From the NCBI RefSeq assembly GCF_014635345.1, contig NZ_BMCU01000001.1:558001-622000 (forward strand): a stretch of DNA of 64,000 bases. The letters run 5' to 3'. Of this stretch, positions 16,712 to 30,327 are shown piece after piece. The translations under genes and the position numbers were made by a program. Position 1 is the first letter of the stretch. Each line of letters begins with the position of its first letter. The DNA comes from Rhodococcoides trifolii. Lineage in GTDB: Bacteria > Actinomycetota > Actinomycetes > Mycobacteriales > Mycobacteriaceae. Below the pieces are notes generated by a model that was given only the letters and a program-made list of their open reading frames with translations, did no database searches and was not told the origin of the DNA.

Positions 16712-18808
16712 ATGGTCGCTGCGCCCGCCGAAACGCCCGAAACGCACACCCTGTCGAGCATCTACATCGCCTCGCCCGAGGGCGACACCGGCAAGTCGAC
16801 CATCGCTCTCGGGTTGTTGCAGATGCTGTGCGCGACCACGGCGCGGGTCGGCGTCTTCCGGCCCATCGCCCGCTCGACGTCCGAGCCCGACTACATCCTC
16901 GAGCTCATGATCGACCACACGACGGCCGACCTGAGCTACGAACAGTCCCTCGGCGTCACCTACGAGGAGGTGCACGCCGACCAGGATGCTGCCCTCGCCG
17001 AGATCGTCCGCCGCTATCACGAGGTGGCGGACCAGTGCGATTCCGTGGTCATCGTCGGCAGCGACTACACCGACGTGGGAAGTCCCAGCGAGCTCGGTTT
17101 CAACGCCCGGATCGCGGTGAACCTCGGTGCTCCGGTGTTGCTGGCGCTGCGCGGATCCGAACGCACCCCCAAGGAGATCGCGCACCTCGCCGAGCTCTGC
17201 GCATCGGAATTGGCAACGCACCGTGCACATCTCGTGGCCGTGATCACGAACCGATGCGACCCCGACCAACTGGACGACGTCATCGAAGCTCTGAAGGTGG
17301 TCGACGTTCCCGCGTGGAGCTTGCCCGAGGTACCGCTGCTCGTGGCACCGACCATGGCAGAGTTGCTCGAGTCCATCGGCGGGCAGCTCTACAGCGGGGA
17401 TCCCGAACTGCTGCAACGCGAAGCACTGCACGTGATGGTCGGGGGAATGACGGCCGAGCACATTCTCGAGCGGTTGTGGGAGGGTGTCGCGGTGATCGCG
17501 CCCGCCGACCGATCGGACGTGCTGCTGGCGCTGGTCAACGCCCACGAGGCCGACGGGTTTCCCTCTCTCGCCGGCATCATCATGAACGGTGGTCTCGAGC
17601 CGCATCCCATGATGGCCAAGCTGATCACGGGCCTCGAACCTCGATTGCCGATTCTCACAACGACACTCGGCACGTACGAGACGGCGAGCGCCGCCGCCCG
17701 CACGCGCGGCCGGGTTGCGGTGGGCTCCCAGCGCAAAGTCGACACCGCCATGTCGCTCATGGAGCAACGCGTCGACGGCCGGACCCTGGTCGAGCGCCTG
17801 AACATCACGATGCCGTCCGTCGTCACGCCGCAGATGTTCGAGTACCAACTGCTCGCCCGAGCGCGTGCCGACCGCAAACACATCGTGCTCCCCGAGGGAT
17901 CGGACGATCGAATTCTTCGCGCCGCCGGACGTCTGCTGCAGCGCCAGGTCACCGACCTCACCATTCTGGGAGCCGAGGGAGCGATCCGCCGCCGGGCGTC
18001 GGAACTGGGTGTCGACCTCGACGACGCGACCATCCTCGACCCGTCGTCGTCGGACTACGCCGAGGAGTTCGCCGCCGACTACACCGAACTCCGGAAACAC
18101 AAGGGTATGACGCTGGACCGTGCCCGCGAGGTGATGACGGACATCTCGTACTTCGGAACGATGATGGTGCACAAGGGACTTGCCGACGGCATGGTGTCCG
18201 GCGCGGCCCACACGACAGCACACACCATCCGGCCCTCGTTCGAGATCATCAAGACAGAGGACGGAGTATCGACGGTCTCGTCGATCTTCCTGATGTGCCT
18301 CGCCGACAAGGTGCTGGCCTACGGAGACTGCGCCGTGGTGCCCGACCCGACATCGGAACAGTTGGCCGACATCGCGATCTCGTCAGCGCAGACGGCGCAG
18401 CAGTTCGGTATCGAACCGCGAGTGGCCATGCTGTCCTACTCCACCGGAGATTCGGGCACGGGCGCGGACGTCGACAAGGTCCGCACCGCAACGTCTCTCG
18501 TGCGCGAGCGCCGTCCGGATCTTCTGGTCGAGGGTCCGATCCAGTACGACGCAGCGATCGACCCGTCCGTCGCGAAGTCCAAGCTCCCCGACTCCGACGT
18601 CGCGGGCCGGGCAACCGTGTACATCTTCCCCGACCTGAACACCGGCAACAACACGTACAAGGCGGTGCAGCGCAGCGCCGGCGCGGTCGCGGTCGGTCCT
18701 GTGCTGCAGGGTCTGCGCAAGCCCGTCAACGATCTCTCGCGCGGAGCGCTGGTGCAGGACATCGTCAACACCGTTGCCATCACGGCCATTCAGGCCCAGT
18801 CGAAGTAA
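16712..18808 (+). CDS. pta: Phosphate acetyltransferase (long, three-domain form)
   Basis: A 698-residue enzyme converting acetyl-CoA and phosphate to acetyl phosphate and CoA. The N-terminal P-loop-like domain has SPEGDTGKSTIALGLL. The middle carries the DRTGG-like domain. The C-terminal third (from about residue 375) is the catalytic PTA_PTB domain, with HIVLPEGSDDRILRAA, MVSGAAHTTAHTIRP, SYSTGDSGTG and FPDLNTGNNTYKAVQR. The length matches the mycobacterial protein of about 690 residues. ackA follows after 9 nt, so the two form the classic acetate operon. TAGGCT just upstream of the ATG may be the -10 of a near-leaderless mRNA. Confidence 0.95.
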   Translation: MVAAPAETPETHTLSSIYIASPEGDTGKSTIALGLLQMLCATTARVGVFRPIARSTSEPDYILELMIDHTTADLSYEQSLGVTYEEVHADQDAALAEIVRRYHEVADQCDSVVIVGSDYTDVGSPSELGFNARIAVNLGAPVLLALRGSERTPKEIAHLAELCASELATHRAHLVAVITNRCDPDQLDDVIEALKVVDVPAWSLPEVPLLVAPTMAELLESIGGQLYSGDPELLQREALHVMVGGMTAEHILERLWEGVAVIAPADRSDVLLALVNAHEADGFPSLAGIIMNGGLEPHPMMAKLITGLEPRLPILTTTLGTYETASAAARTRGRVAVGSQRKVDTAMSLMEQRVDGRTLVERLNITMPSVVTPQMFEYQLLARARADRKHIVLPEGSDDRILRAAGRLLQRQVTDLTILGAEGAIRRRASELGVDLDDATILDPSSSDYAEEFAADYTELRKHKGMTLDRAREVMTDISYFGTMMVHKGLADGMVSGAAHTTAHTIRPSFEIIKTEDGVSTVSSIFLMCLADKVLAYGDCAVVPDPTSEQLADIAISSAQTAQQFGIEPRVAMLSYSTGDSGTGADVDKVRTATSLVRERRPDLLVEGPIQYDAAIDPSVAKSKLPDSDVAGRATVYIFPDLNTGNNTYKAVQRSAGAVAVGPVLQGLRKPVNDLSRGALVQDIVNTVAITAIQAQSK

Positions 18809-18817
18809 GGCGGGACA

Positions 18818-23277
<4,460 letters not shown>

Positions 23278-23281
<4 letters not shown>

Positions 23282-24588
23282 AAGTACTCCCGCAGTCGCA
23301 CACCGAGGCCACCGGCGACGGCGAGAAGAGAACTCCCCGCGAGAACCGAGATGCCCACGGCCAACCCGTCGAGAACGCTCGCGCCGCGAGCAATGTTGCT
23401 TCGCAACTCTTCTCGCGCCACGTCGATTTCCCGGACCAGCTCGTCTTCGAGATCGGCGAAGATATCCGCCGAGTCGCCGTCGTTGGTTCCGGTGGCGATG
23501 GCGACCGCCGTTGCGAAGTCGCCCACCGCGAGCGACGCGTTCATGCGCTCGTGCGACTTCGTCCACTGGTCGACCAGCGCCAGGGATGCATCGATACGGG
23601 TGTTGTCGAGCGAGCTGTCCTGCTGCAGGCTGTAGAGAACGCCGTTCAGGCTTTGGATGGCGGCAGTGAAGGACTGGTCGTAATCGTTCACTCCACCGCG
23701 CCGCGCCATACCGATGGTCTCGTCGGTTCGTGCCTGCTGGGCGAGGATTCGACCGCTGGTGAGTCGATCGACGGGTTCGGCGCCACGCATGAGTGCACGG
23801 TTGGTCGAGGTCGACGAGACGAGTCCGACGACGAGCATCCACACGAACAGCACCACCATCGCGACACTGCCCAGTGCGAGTCCGGGATTGAGGGTGCGGC
23901 GTGTTCTCCGCGACACGAACCGTTGCGCCGCAACGAGAACGACGATCGAGAACACCACCAGGACGAGAGACAGCCATGGTGGACGGTCGAACTGCTCCTG
24001 CGCCGCTCGGACGTCGTCGGATTTGGTGCTGTGCAACTCCTCGGCCCACGGAAGAATCGACGTCTGCATCAGGGTCGACGCCTCGGCGAGGTACGCGGCG
24101 CCCACGGGGTTGCCGACCCGGTTGTTGCTGCGGGCCGTCTCGATGATCCCGGCGTAGAGGGGCAGGCTCGACGAGATCTTCGCGAGGGTCGTCTGAGAGG
24201 TGGAGTCGTCGGCGTCGAGGCCCGTCGACGCACGCACCACCTCGCCCGCGGCGGAGCTGATGGCCTGTGTGTAACGGTCACGGACCGCGGCCGGCTCGAG
24301 ACCACCGGACAGGAATGCGGTCGCCGCAGCGGCATCGGCGACCGACAGCTGCCCGTACAGGTTCTGCGCGGCGTCGGAGAGTGGTTCGGTGCGGGACAGA
24401 ACGGTGTCGAGTGTGTTCTGCCTGTCGGCGACGGCGAACGTGGTGACGACGGCGGTGGTGATCAGCGTCGCGGCGACGAGGATGCCGACGACGATCAGCT
24501 TGATCGGAGTGGAATGCAGGATCTCCGACCGTTCGGAACGAGTGGATGCTGCCCGCGGAAGCGCGAGCCCACTCGTCTGCACGTACAC
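23278..24588 (-). CDS. glnX: Transmembrane signalling protein GlnX
   Basis: A 436-residue membrane protein with four hydrophobic segments: one near the N terminus (LIVVGILVAATLITTAVV), two central ones (LVLVVFSIVVLVAAQ and VAMVVLFVWMLVVGLV) and a C-terminal one. Two large extracytoplasmic helical regions lie between them, a chemoreceptor-like layout without a HAMP or methylation domain. By position and topology it matches Rv0412c/GlnX, which links GlnH to PknG. I chose the GTG at 24588 because AAAGGG lies 6 nt upstream; ATG at 24627 is an alternative with no ribosome site. Confidence 0.85.
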
Positions 24589-24717
24589 CTCGCACCCTTT
24601 CGTTTTCAGCGCCCGGTTTCTGAGCATAAAGCCAAGAGGACGAGCCCGTCCGGGTTGGCGAATCCTCCTTCACCAAGATCGGTCGCGGTCCGCCGAGCGT
24701 TAGTCTGAGAGGACGGA

Positions 24718-25593
24718 ATGCGACGGCAAGGATGTGGGGGAATTCGGGTGCAAGGCGACGGGGACGGCTGGGTGTTCGGAGCCGACGGCACCAGACACTG
24801 GGGTCGAAACGGTGCCGCCGGCCTGCTGTTGCGCGCGCCCGACCAGGAGCAACGGTCCATGGTCCTGCTTCAGCACCGCGCTGCCTGGTCGCATCAGGGC
24901 GGAACGTGGGCGCTGCCCGGCGGAGCCATGGACAGCCACGAGTCGCCCGTCGACGCCGCCGTGCGCGAGGCCGGCGAGGAAGCAGGTATCCGCGAGTCGC
25001 AGGTGGCGGTCCGAGCAGAGCGGGTGACTGCGACTGCCGACAGCGGATGGTCGTACACGACCGTCGTCGCCGACGCCGACCACGCACTGTCCACCGTTCC
25101 GAACGGAGAAAGCACCGAGTTGCGGTGGGTCGCCGAAGCCGACGTCGACTCGCTTCCCCTGCATCCGGCGTTCGCCGTCAGTTGGCCGACGCTGCGAGCG
25201 CCGGCCGTCGACGTCGTTCTCGACACGGCGAACCTGCTCGGCGCGGTCGGTACGAAGTCCGGGGAGTCGGCGTGGTGGCGAGACCGACCCGGCGCGACGA
25301 CCGCGCTTCTCTCGGAGTTGGCCGCATCGCTTCCGCGCACCCTGGAACTGCCGTCGGGCGGGTTCGGCTGGGTCTCTCGAATCGTCGCCGTGCTCGAAGG
25401 TGACGCCGCCACCGCCGTGTCGGACCACCCCGCGGTGGTGACGGTCGTCGCGCCGCCGGGCGGTGACGACACGGTGGTCGAGTTGGCGTCGCAAGCGGTC
25501 GGTCCCACCCTCGTGGTCACCGCCGACAAGGGCTTGCGCGGACGGCTTCCCCACGGAGTCGACGCGGTAGGACCGTCGGCGCTGGGTCGTTAG
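24718..25593 (+). CDS. mutT3: Nudix hydrolase MutT3 fused to a PIN/NYN-like domain
   Basis: A 291-residue two-domain protein. Residues about 30-150 form a Nudix hydrolase. The Nudix box runs from Gly69 to Ile91, with Glu75 and the REAGEEAGI end intact, so nucleotide pyrophosphohydrolase activity is expected. MutT3 proteins sanitise oxidised nucleotides such as 8-oxo-dGTP. Residues about 162-291 look like a small actinobacterial NYN/PIN-like nuclease fold: [11 protein letters not shown] with Asp169, then [16 protein letters not shown] (Asp250/251) and [12 protein letters not shown] (Asp270). GAGAGGA lies 4 nt before the ATG, and TAGTCT at 24701-24706 is a likely -10. It is convergent with thiE and shares stop bases. 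The second domain is a recall-based call. Confidence 0.8.
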   Translation: MRRQGCGGIRVQGDGDGWVFGADGTRHWGRNGAAGLLLRAPDQEQRSMVLLQHRAAWSHQGGTWALPGGAMDSHESPVDAAVREAGEEAGIRESQVAVRAERVTATADSGWSYTTVVADADHALSTVPNGESTELRWVAEADVDSLPLHPAFAVSWPTLRAPAVDVVLDTANLLGAVGTKSGESAWWRDRPGATTALLSELAASLPRTLELPSGGFGWVSRIVAVLEGDAATAVSDHPAVVTVVAPPGGDDTVVELASQAVGPTLVVTADKGLRGRLPHGVDAVGPSALGR

Positions 25594-26261
25594 ATCGCGG
25601 GCAACGCGTCTTTCAGCTCGCGTGCGGCTGCCTGCGGATCGCGCGCTGCGGTGATGGCTCGCACCACGCAGATGCGCGTCGCGCCGGCGGCCAGGGTCTC
25701 GCCCACGTTCTCTGCGTTCACCCCACCGATCACGAACCACGGCCGGGTGGGCAGAGAGTCCGCCACTTCGTGCACCGTCTCGAGACCGGCCGCGGTCTTG
25801 CCGGGTTTCGTCGGGGTGGCCCAGACCGGACCCGACGCGAAGTAGTCGACGCCGTCCTCGATGTCGGCCAGCGCCGCTTGCGCGCGGGTGGCCGTCGACC
25901 GCCCGATCACGACGTCCGGGCCGACGATCTGCCGGGCGTAGTGCACCGGCAGGTCGCCCTGCCCGAGATGCAGTACATCGGCTCCCGACGCCAGCGCGAG
26001 ATCGGCGCGGTCGTTCACCGCGAGGAGCGCGCCGTGGCGACGGCACGCGGCGGAGAGGACGGCAAGAGCCGCCAGCTCCTCCTTGGCCTCGATCGGGCCG
26101 AACTCACGCTCACCGGCCGAACCCTTGTCGCGCAGTTGCACGATGTCCACCCCGCCGCTCAGGGCCTTCTCGATGAAAATCGCAAGGTCGCCGAGTTCCC
26201 GACGCGCGTCGGTGCACAGGTAGAGCTGCGCCGAATTCAGTCTTTCCCGCGGGGAGGTCAT
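25590..26261 (-). CDS. thiE: Thiamine-phosphate synthase
   Basis: A 223-residue TIM-barrel enzyme joining hydroxymethylpyrimidine diphosphate and the thiazole phosphate into thiamine phosphate. [79 protein letters not shown] and IGGVNAENV are the ThiE blocks in order. It is transcribed away from thiO. No ribosome site is visible, and TACCGT lies 7 nt before the ATG, so the mRNA may be leaderless and outside riboswitch control. The 3' end shares a TTAG tetramer with mutT3. Confidence 0.95.
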   Translation of the reverse strand: MTSPRERLNSAQLYLCTDARRELGDLAIFIEKALSGGVDIVQLRDKGSAGEREFGPIEAKEELAALAVLSAACRRHGALLAVNDRADLALASGADVLHLGQGDLPVHYARQIVGPDVVIGRSTATRAQAALADIEDGVDYFASGPVWATPTKPGKTAAGLETVHEVADSLPTRPWFVIGGVNAENVGETLAAGATRICVVRAITAARDPQAAARELKDALPAI

Positions 26262-26268
26262 GGGCAGC

Positions 26269-26278
26269 ACGGTAGTCT
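26269..26278. promoter_or_regulatory. Overlapping divergent -10 elements of thiE and thiOSG
   Basis: TACCGT on the minus strand (26269-26274) and TAGTCT on the plus strand (26273-26278) overlap by two bases. The first fits leaderless thiE; the second would start a transcript about 13 nt before the riboswitch. If both are real, polymerase can use only one at a time. Confidence 0.4.
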
Positions 26279-26297
26279 CACGGGTGTAACAGTTCCA

Positions 26298-26389
26298 GCA
26301 CGGGAGCCCTGATGATCGCAGGGCTGAGAGTGAGCCGCGGACGGCTCTGACCGTAACCACCTGATCCGGATAATGCCGGCGCAGGGAGA
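26298..26389 (+). promoter_or_regulatory. TPP riboswitch (THI element)
   Basis: The conserved elements are in order: ACGGGAGCCC, then GGGCTGAGAGTGAGC forming the pyrimidine-sensing arm, ACCGTAACCACCTGATC, and GGATAATGCCGGCGCAGGGA forming the pyrophosphate arm and closing stem. It lies directly upstream of thiO and ends in AGGGAGA, which can also serve as the ribosome site. TPP binding should therefore reduce translation of thiO-thiS-thiG. No obvious terminator hairpin with a T run follows, which favours translational control. Confidence 0.93.
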
Positions 26390-26403
26390 TAGAGGGCGTG
26401 AGC

Positions 26404-27446
26404 ATGAAGTCGGTGACGGTCGTCGGCGCCGGTGTGATCGGATTGTCGATCGCTTGGCGCGCAGCCCGGTCCGGATGGGCAGTCCGCATTGCCGATCCCG
26501 CGATCGGGCGCGGCGCGTCCCACGTGGCCGGCGGGATGCTCGCCCCGCTGTCCGAAGGGTGGCCGGGTGAAGACGGTCCGCTCGAGTTCGGGGCAGAATC
26601 GCTGCGGCGGTGGCCCACGTTCGTGTCGGATCTCGGTGCCGACGGTCTGATCACCGCTCGCGGCGCTCTCACGGTCGCCTTCGATGCGGCCGACGCCGAG
26701 GACCTGCGCACCGTCGCCGAATTCGTGACCGCCCGCGGCCACGAGATGGAGATCGTGTCGCGCCGGGACGTCAAATCGCTGGAACCGGCTGTGTCGCACA
26801 ATGTTCGGCTGGGCCTGCTTGCGCCCGCCGAACTCGCGGTCGACAACCGGCGGGTGGTGGCTGCACTGATGACCGCTGCGGTGTCCGCCGGGGTCGACCT
26901 GACCGAGGATCGGGTCGACGACGTGTCCGCGCTCGGCTCGGATCAGGTGGTGCTGGCCGCAGGATGGGCAACCGCTCGCCTGTGCCCGTCGGTGCCGGTG
27001 CGTCCCGTGAAGGGCGAAATACTGCGGCTGCGTGCACGTTCCGGGTCGCCGGCCGGTCCGACTCGTACGGTTCGGGCCTCGGTGAACGGACGTTCGGTGT
27101 ACCTCGTTCCCCGCGTCGACGGATTGGTCGTCGGTGCAACGCAATACGAGCACGGAGACGACACCACCGTGACCGTCGGCGGCGTGCGCGACCTGCTCGC
27201 CGACGCCGAACGCGTGTTCCCCGGGGTTGCGGACTACGAATTCTCTGAGGCCGCAGCCGGTTTGCGTCCGATGAGCCCCGACAACGTGCCGCTCATCGGA
27301 CGCGTCGACGCACGAACTGTCGTGGCGACCGGCCACGGCCGCAACGGCATGCTCCTCGCTCCGCTCACCGCCGATGCCGTACTCGCTGAACTGGACGGTT
27401 CGGCGTTACCCGAAGCCACATCAGCATCACTGGAAAGGTTTTCATC

Positions 27447-27450
<4 letters not shown>
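26404..27450 (+). CDS. thiO: Glycine oxidase ThiO
   Basis: A 348-residue FAD-dependent amine oxidase of the DAO family. It makes the glycine imine used for the thiazole ring of thiamine. [19 protein letters not shown] is the FAD dinucleotide fold; [12 protein letters not shown] and the C-terminal [15 protein letters not shown] and [15 protein letters not shown] are ThiO landmarks. I prefer the ATG at 26404 because AGAGGG lies 7 nt upstream; the GTG at 26398 would add two residues. It is the first gene after the TPP riboswitch and overlaps thiS by 4 nt. Confidence 0.93.
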
Positions 27451-28398
<948 letters not shown>

Positions 28399-28401
28399 CA
28401 G

Positions 28402-28449
28402 GGGTCTCAGGGTCAACCTCATCCTTTCGGATGATCGCAGTCGAGACCC
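28402..28449 (+). terminator. Nested inverted repeat after thiG, possible terminator
   Basis: GGGTCTC (28402-28408) pairs with GAGACCC (28443-28449), and inside it CATCC and GGATG flank a TTTC loop (28420-28433). The structure could end the thi operon, although the outer arms are 34 nt apart and no T run follows. It could equally be a regulatory site of the ABC operon. Confidence 0.35.
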
Positions 28450-28458
28450 GGGGTGGAT

Positions 28459-28476
28459 GTGATCGCGCCCGATCAC
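28459..28476. promoter_or_regulatory. Palindrome upstream of the ABC operon
   Basis: GTGATCG (28459-28465) and CGATCAC (28470-28476) form a perfect 7-base inverted repeat around CGCC, ending 16 nt before the ATPase ATG. Its size and place suit a dimeric repressor site. No regulator gene is adjacent, so the binding protein is unknown. Confidence 0.45.
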
Positions 28477-28492
28477 GACCATGCTTGGCGGC

Positions 28493-29443
28493 ATGATCGA
28501 AGTGACATCACTGACCAAGCAGTTCGGTGACAAGAAGGCGGTCGACAACCTGTCCTTCACGGTGAAGCCCGGAATCGTCACGGGCTTCCTCGGACCGAAC
28601 GGCGCCGGCAAATCGACGACGATGCGCATGATCCTCGGCCTGGACACCCCCACCTCGGGATCCGCGCTGATCGAGGGCAAGCCCTACCGTGAGCTGAAGC
28701 AGCCGCTGCGCTCGGTGGGCGCTCTGCTCGACGCGAAGTGGGTGCATCCCAATCGGTCCGCACGCGCACATCTGCAGTGGATGGCAGCGTCGAACGGACT
28801 CCCGAAATCCCGTGTCGACGAAGTGTTGCGACTGGTGGGCCTGTCGGACGTGGCGAAGCAGAAGGCCGGCGGATTCTCCCTCGGCATGTCCCAGCGCCTC
28901 GGACTTGCGGGCGCTCTGCTGGGCGACCCGAAAGTGCTGCTGTTCGACGAACCGGTCAACGGACTGGACCCCGAGGGCATCGTCTGGATTCGAAAGTTCA
29001 TGCACAAGTTGGCATCCGAAGGCCGGACCGTCCTGGTGTCGAGTCACCTTCTCTCCGAGATGGCCTTGACTGCCGAGCATCTGGTGGTGATCGGTCGCGG
29101 CAGGTTGATCTCGGATTCGTCCGTCGACCAGTTCGTCGATCAGGCTTCGGAAGCATCGGTACGCGTACGCAGCCCGCAGCTCGACGCACTACGCAGCGCG
29201 CTCACGTCGTCCGGACTGACCGTGCGGGAACCGAGCCGCGTCGACGAGGTGCAGCCTGCCCTCGTGGTGGTGAACTCGACCACCGAAGCAATCGGTGACA
29301 TCGCCGGGAGGAACGGAATCGTGTTGCACGAGTTGTCGTCTCATCACGGTTCCCTCGAGGAAGCGTTCATGAAACTGACCGGTGACGATGTCCAGTACCA
29401 CGGCGAAGGCGCCAACGACGTGATGGGAGGTGCGCTGCGATGA
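28493..29443 (+). CDS. ABC transporter ATP-binding protein
   Basis: A 316-residue ATPase. Walker A is GPNGAGKST, the signature region is SLGMSQRLGLA (variant of LSGGQ), Walker B is VLLFDEPVNGLDP, and the switch histidine is in VLVSSHLLSEM. About 100 residues follow the ATPase core. This layout belongs to the DrrA/NatA-like exporter group, where one ATPase dimer works with a separate permease. I use ATG 28493; an in-frame ATG at 28481 would add four residues. The permease gene overlaps by 4 nt. The export substrate is unknown. Confidence 0.88.
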   Translation: MIEVTSLTKQFGDKKAVDNLSFTVKPGIVTGFLGPNGAGKSTTMRMILGLDTPTSGSALIEGKPYRELKQPLRSVGALLDAKWVHPNRSARAHLQWMAASNGLPKSRVDEVLRLVGLSDVAKQKAGGFSLGMSQRLGLAGALLGDPKVLLFDEPVNGLDPEGIVWIRKFMHKLASEGRTVLVSSHLLSEMALTAEHLVVIGRGRLISDSSVDQFVDQASEASVRVRSPQLDALRSALTSSGLTVREPSRVDEVQPALVVVNSTTEAIGDIAGRNGIVLHELSSHHGSLEEAFMKLTGDDVQYHGEGANDVMGGALR

Positions 29444-30234
29444 GTGTTCTTGCCGCCGAGCGGATCAAGATAACGACCACCAAATCCCCGTGGTGGTGCT
29501 CTGCCATCGTCATCGTGCTGGGACTCGGGCTGGCCGCGGTGATCGGTCTGACGTCGAAGAGCTCCGTCAGTTCGTACACCGACTCCGTCGCCGAAGGCAA
29601 CGACCCCGGATTCCAGCCTTTCCTGCCCACTGCATCCGACGCCCTCGGAGGCGTCACCGGCTTCGGGATTCTCGTCCTGATGATCCTCGCAGCCCTGGCA
29701 GTGACGAGCGAGTACCGCTTCGGCATCATCCGAACGACGTTCCAGGCCATGCCGAATCGAGCCGGCGTGCTGGTGGCGAAGGCCGGCCTGATCGGGGTGT
29801 TCGCCGCGGTCCTGAGCTTCGTGCTGGCACTCGGTGCGTTCTACATCGCGAAGGCAACCGCCGGTTCGGACGCCGGCGCCGCGCTGGTACTCGACGGACC
29901 GGACGGATGGCGCCCGATCTACAGCGTGCCGATCTACGCCTTCCTCTGCATGTTCCTCGCAGTGGGTGTCGGGGCGTTGGTCCGGCAGTCGGCAGCAGCG
30001 ATCGCGCTGCTCCTGCTGTGGCCGCTGCTGATCGAGAACCTGTTCAACTTGTTCGGCAGCATCGGCCGCGACATCATGCCGTATCTACCGTTCCTCAACG
30101 CGAATAACTTCCTCGGTACCCCTGGCGGTGTCGACTTCCACTGGGGCCCATGGGCGAGCCTGGCGTACTTCGCAGTCTGGGTTGCCGTCATCTTCGGCGC
30201 CTCCATCGTGGTGGTGAACAAGCGCGACGCCTAG
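29440..30234 (+). CDS. ABC transporter permease (ABC-2 type)
   Basis: A 264-residue membrane protein with about six hydrophobic segments: WWCSAIVIVLGLGLAAVIG, FGILVLMILAALAVTSEY, an LIGVFAAVLSFVLAL segment, YAFLCMFLAVGVGALV, AIALLLLWPLLIENL and the C-terminal YFAVWVAVIFGASIVVV. The sequence TSEYRFGIIRTTF after segment 2 is common in ABC-2 permeases. Coupled by 4 nt to the ATPase gene, it should form the membrane half of a small exporter. A strong terminator follows 14 nt after the stop. Confidence 0.85.
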   Translation: MSVLAAERIKITTTKSPWWCSAIVIVLGLGLAAVIGLTSKSSVSSYTDSVAEGNDPGFQPFLPTASDALGGVTGFGILVLMILAALAVTSEYRFGIIRTTFQAMPNRAGVLVAKAGLIGVFAAVLSFVLALGAFYIAKATAGSDAGAALVLDGPDGWRPIYSVPIYAFLCMFLAVGVGALVRQSAAAIALLLLWPLLIENLFNLFGSIGRDIMPYLPFLNANNFLGTPGGVDFHWGPWASLAYFAVWVAVIFGASIVVVNKRDA

Positions 30235-30248
30235 ATCCTGTGACACCG

Positions 30249-30279
30249 AAATGCCCGCACCGAACAGGTGCGGGCATTT
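30249..30279 (+). terminator. Rho-independent terminator of the ABC operon
   Basis: A perfect 13-bp stem (AAATGCCCGCACC with GGTGCGGGCATTT) closes a 5-nt GAACA loop and continues into TTTT at 30277-30280. It follows the permease stop. The A run on the other arm means it could also work on the minus strand, but no minus-strand gene points into it. Confidence 0.9.
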
Positions 30280-30327
30280 TGTCGTCTTCGCCCGGTAGAT
30301 GTCGGTCCCGTTGGTTAGGGTCGGGCC

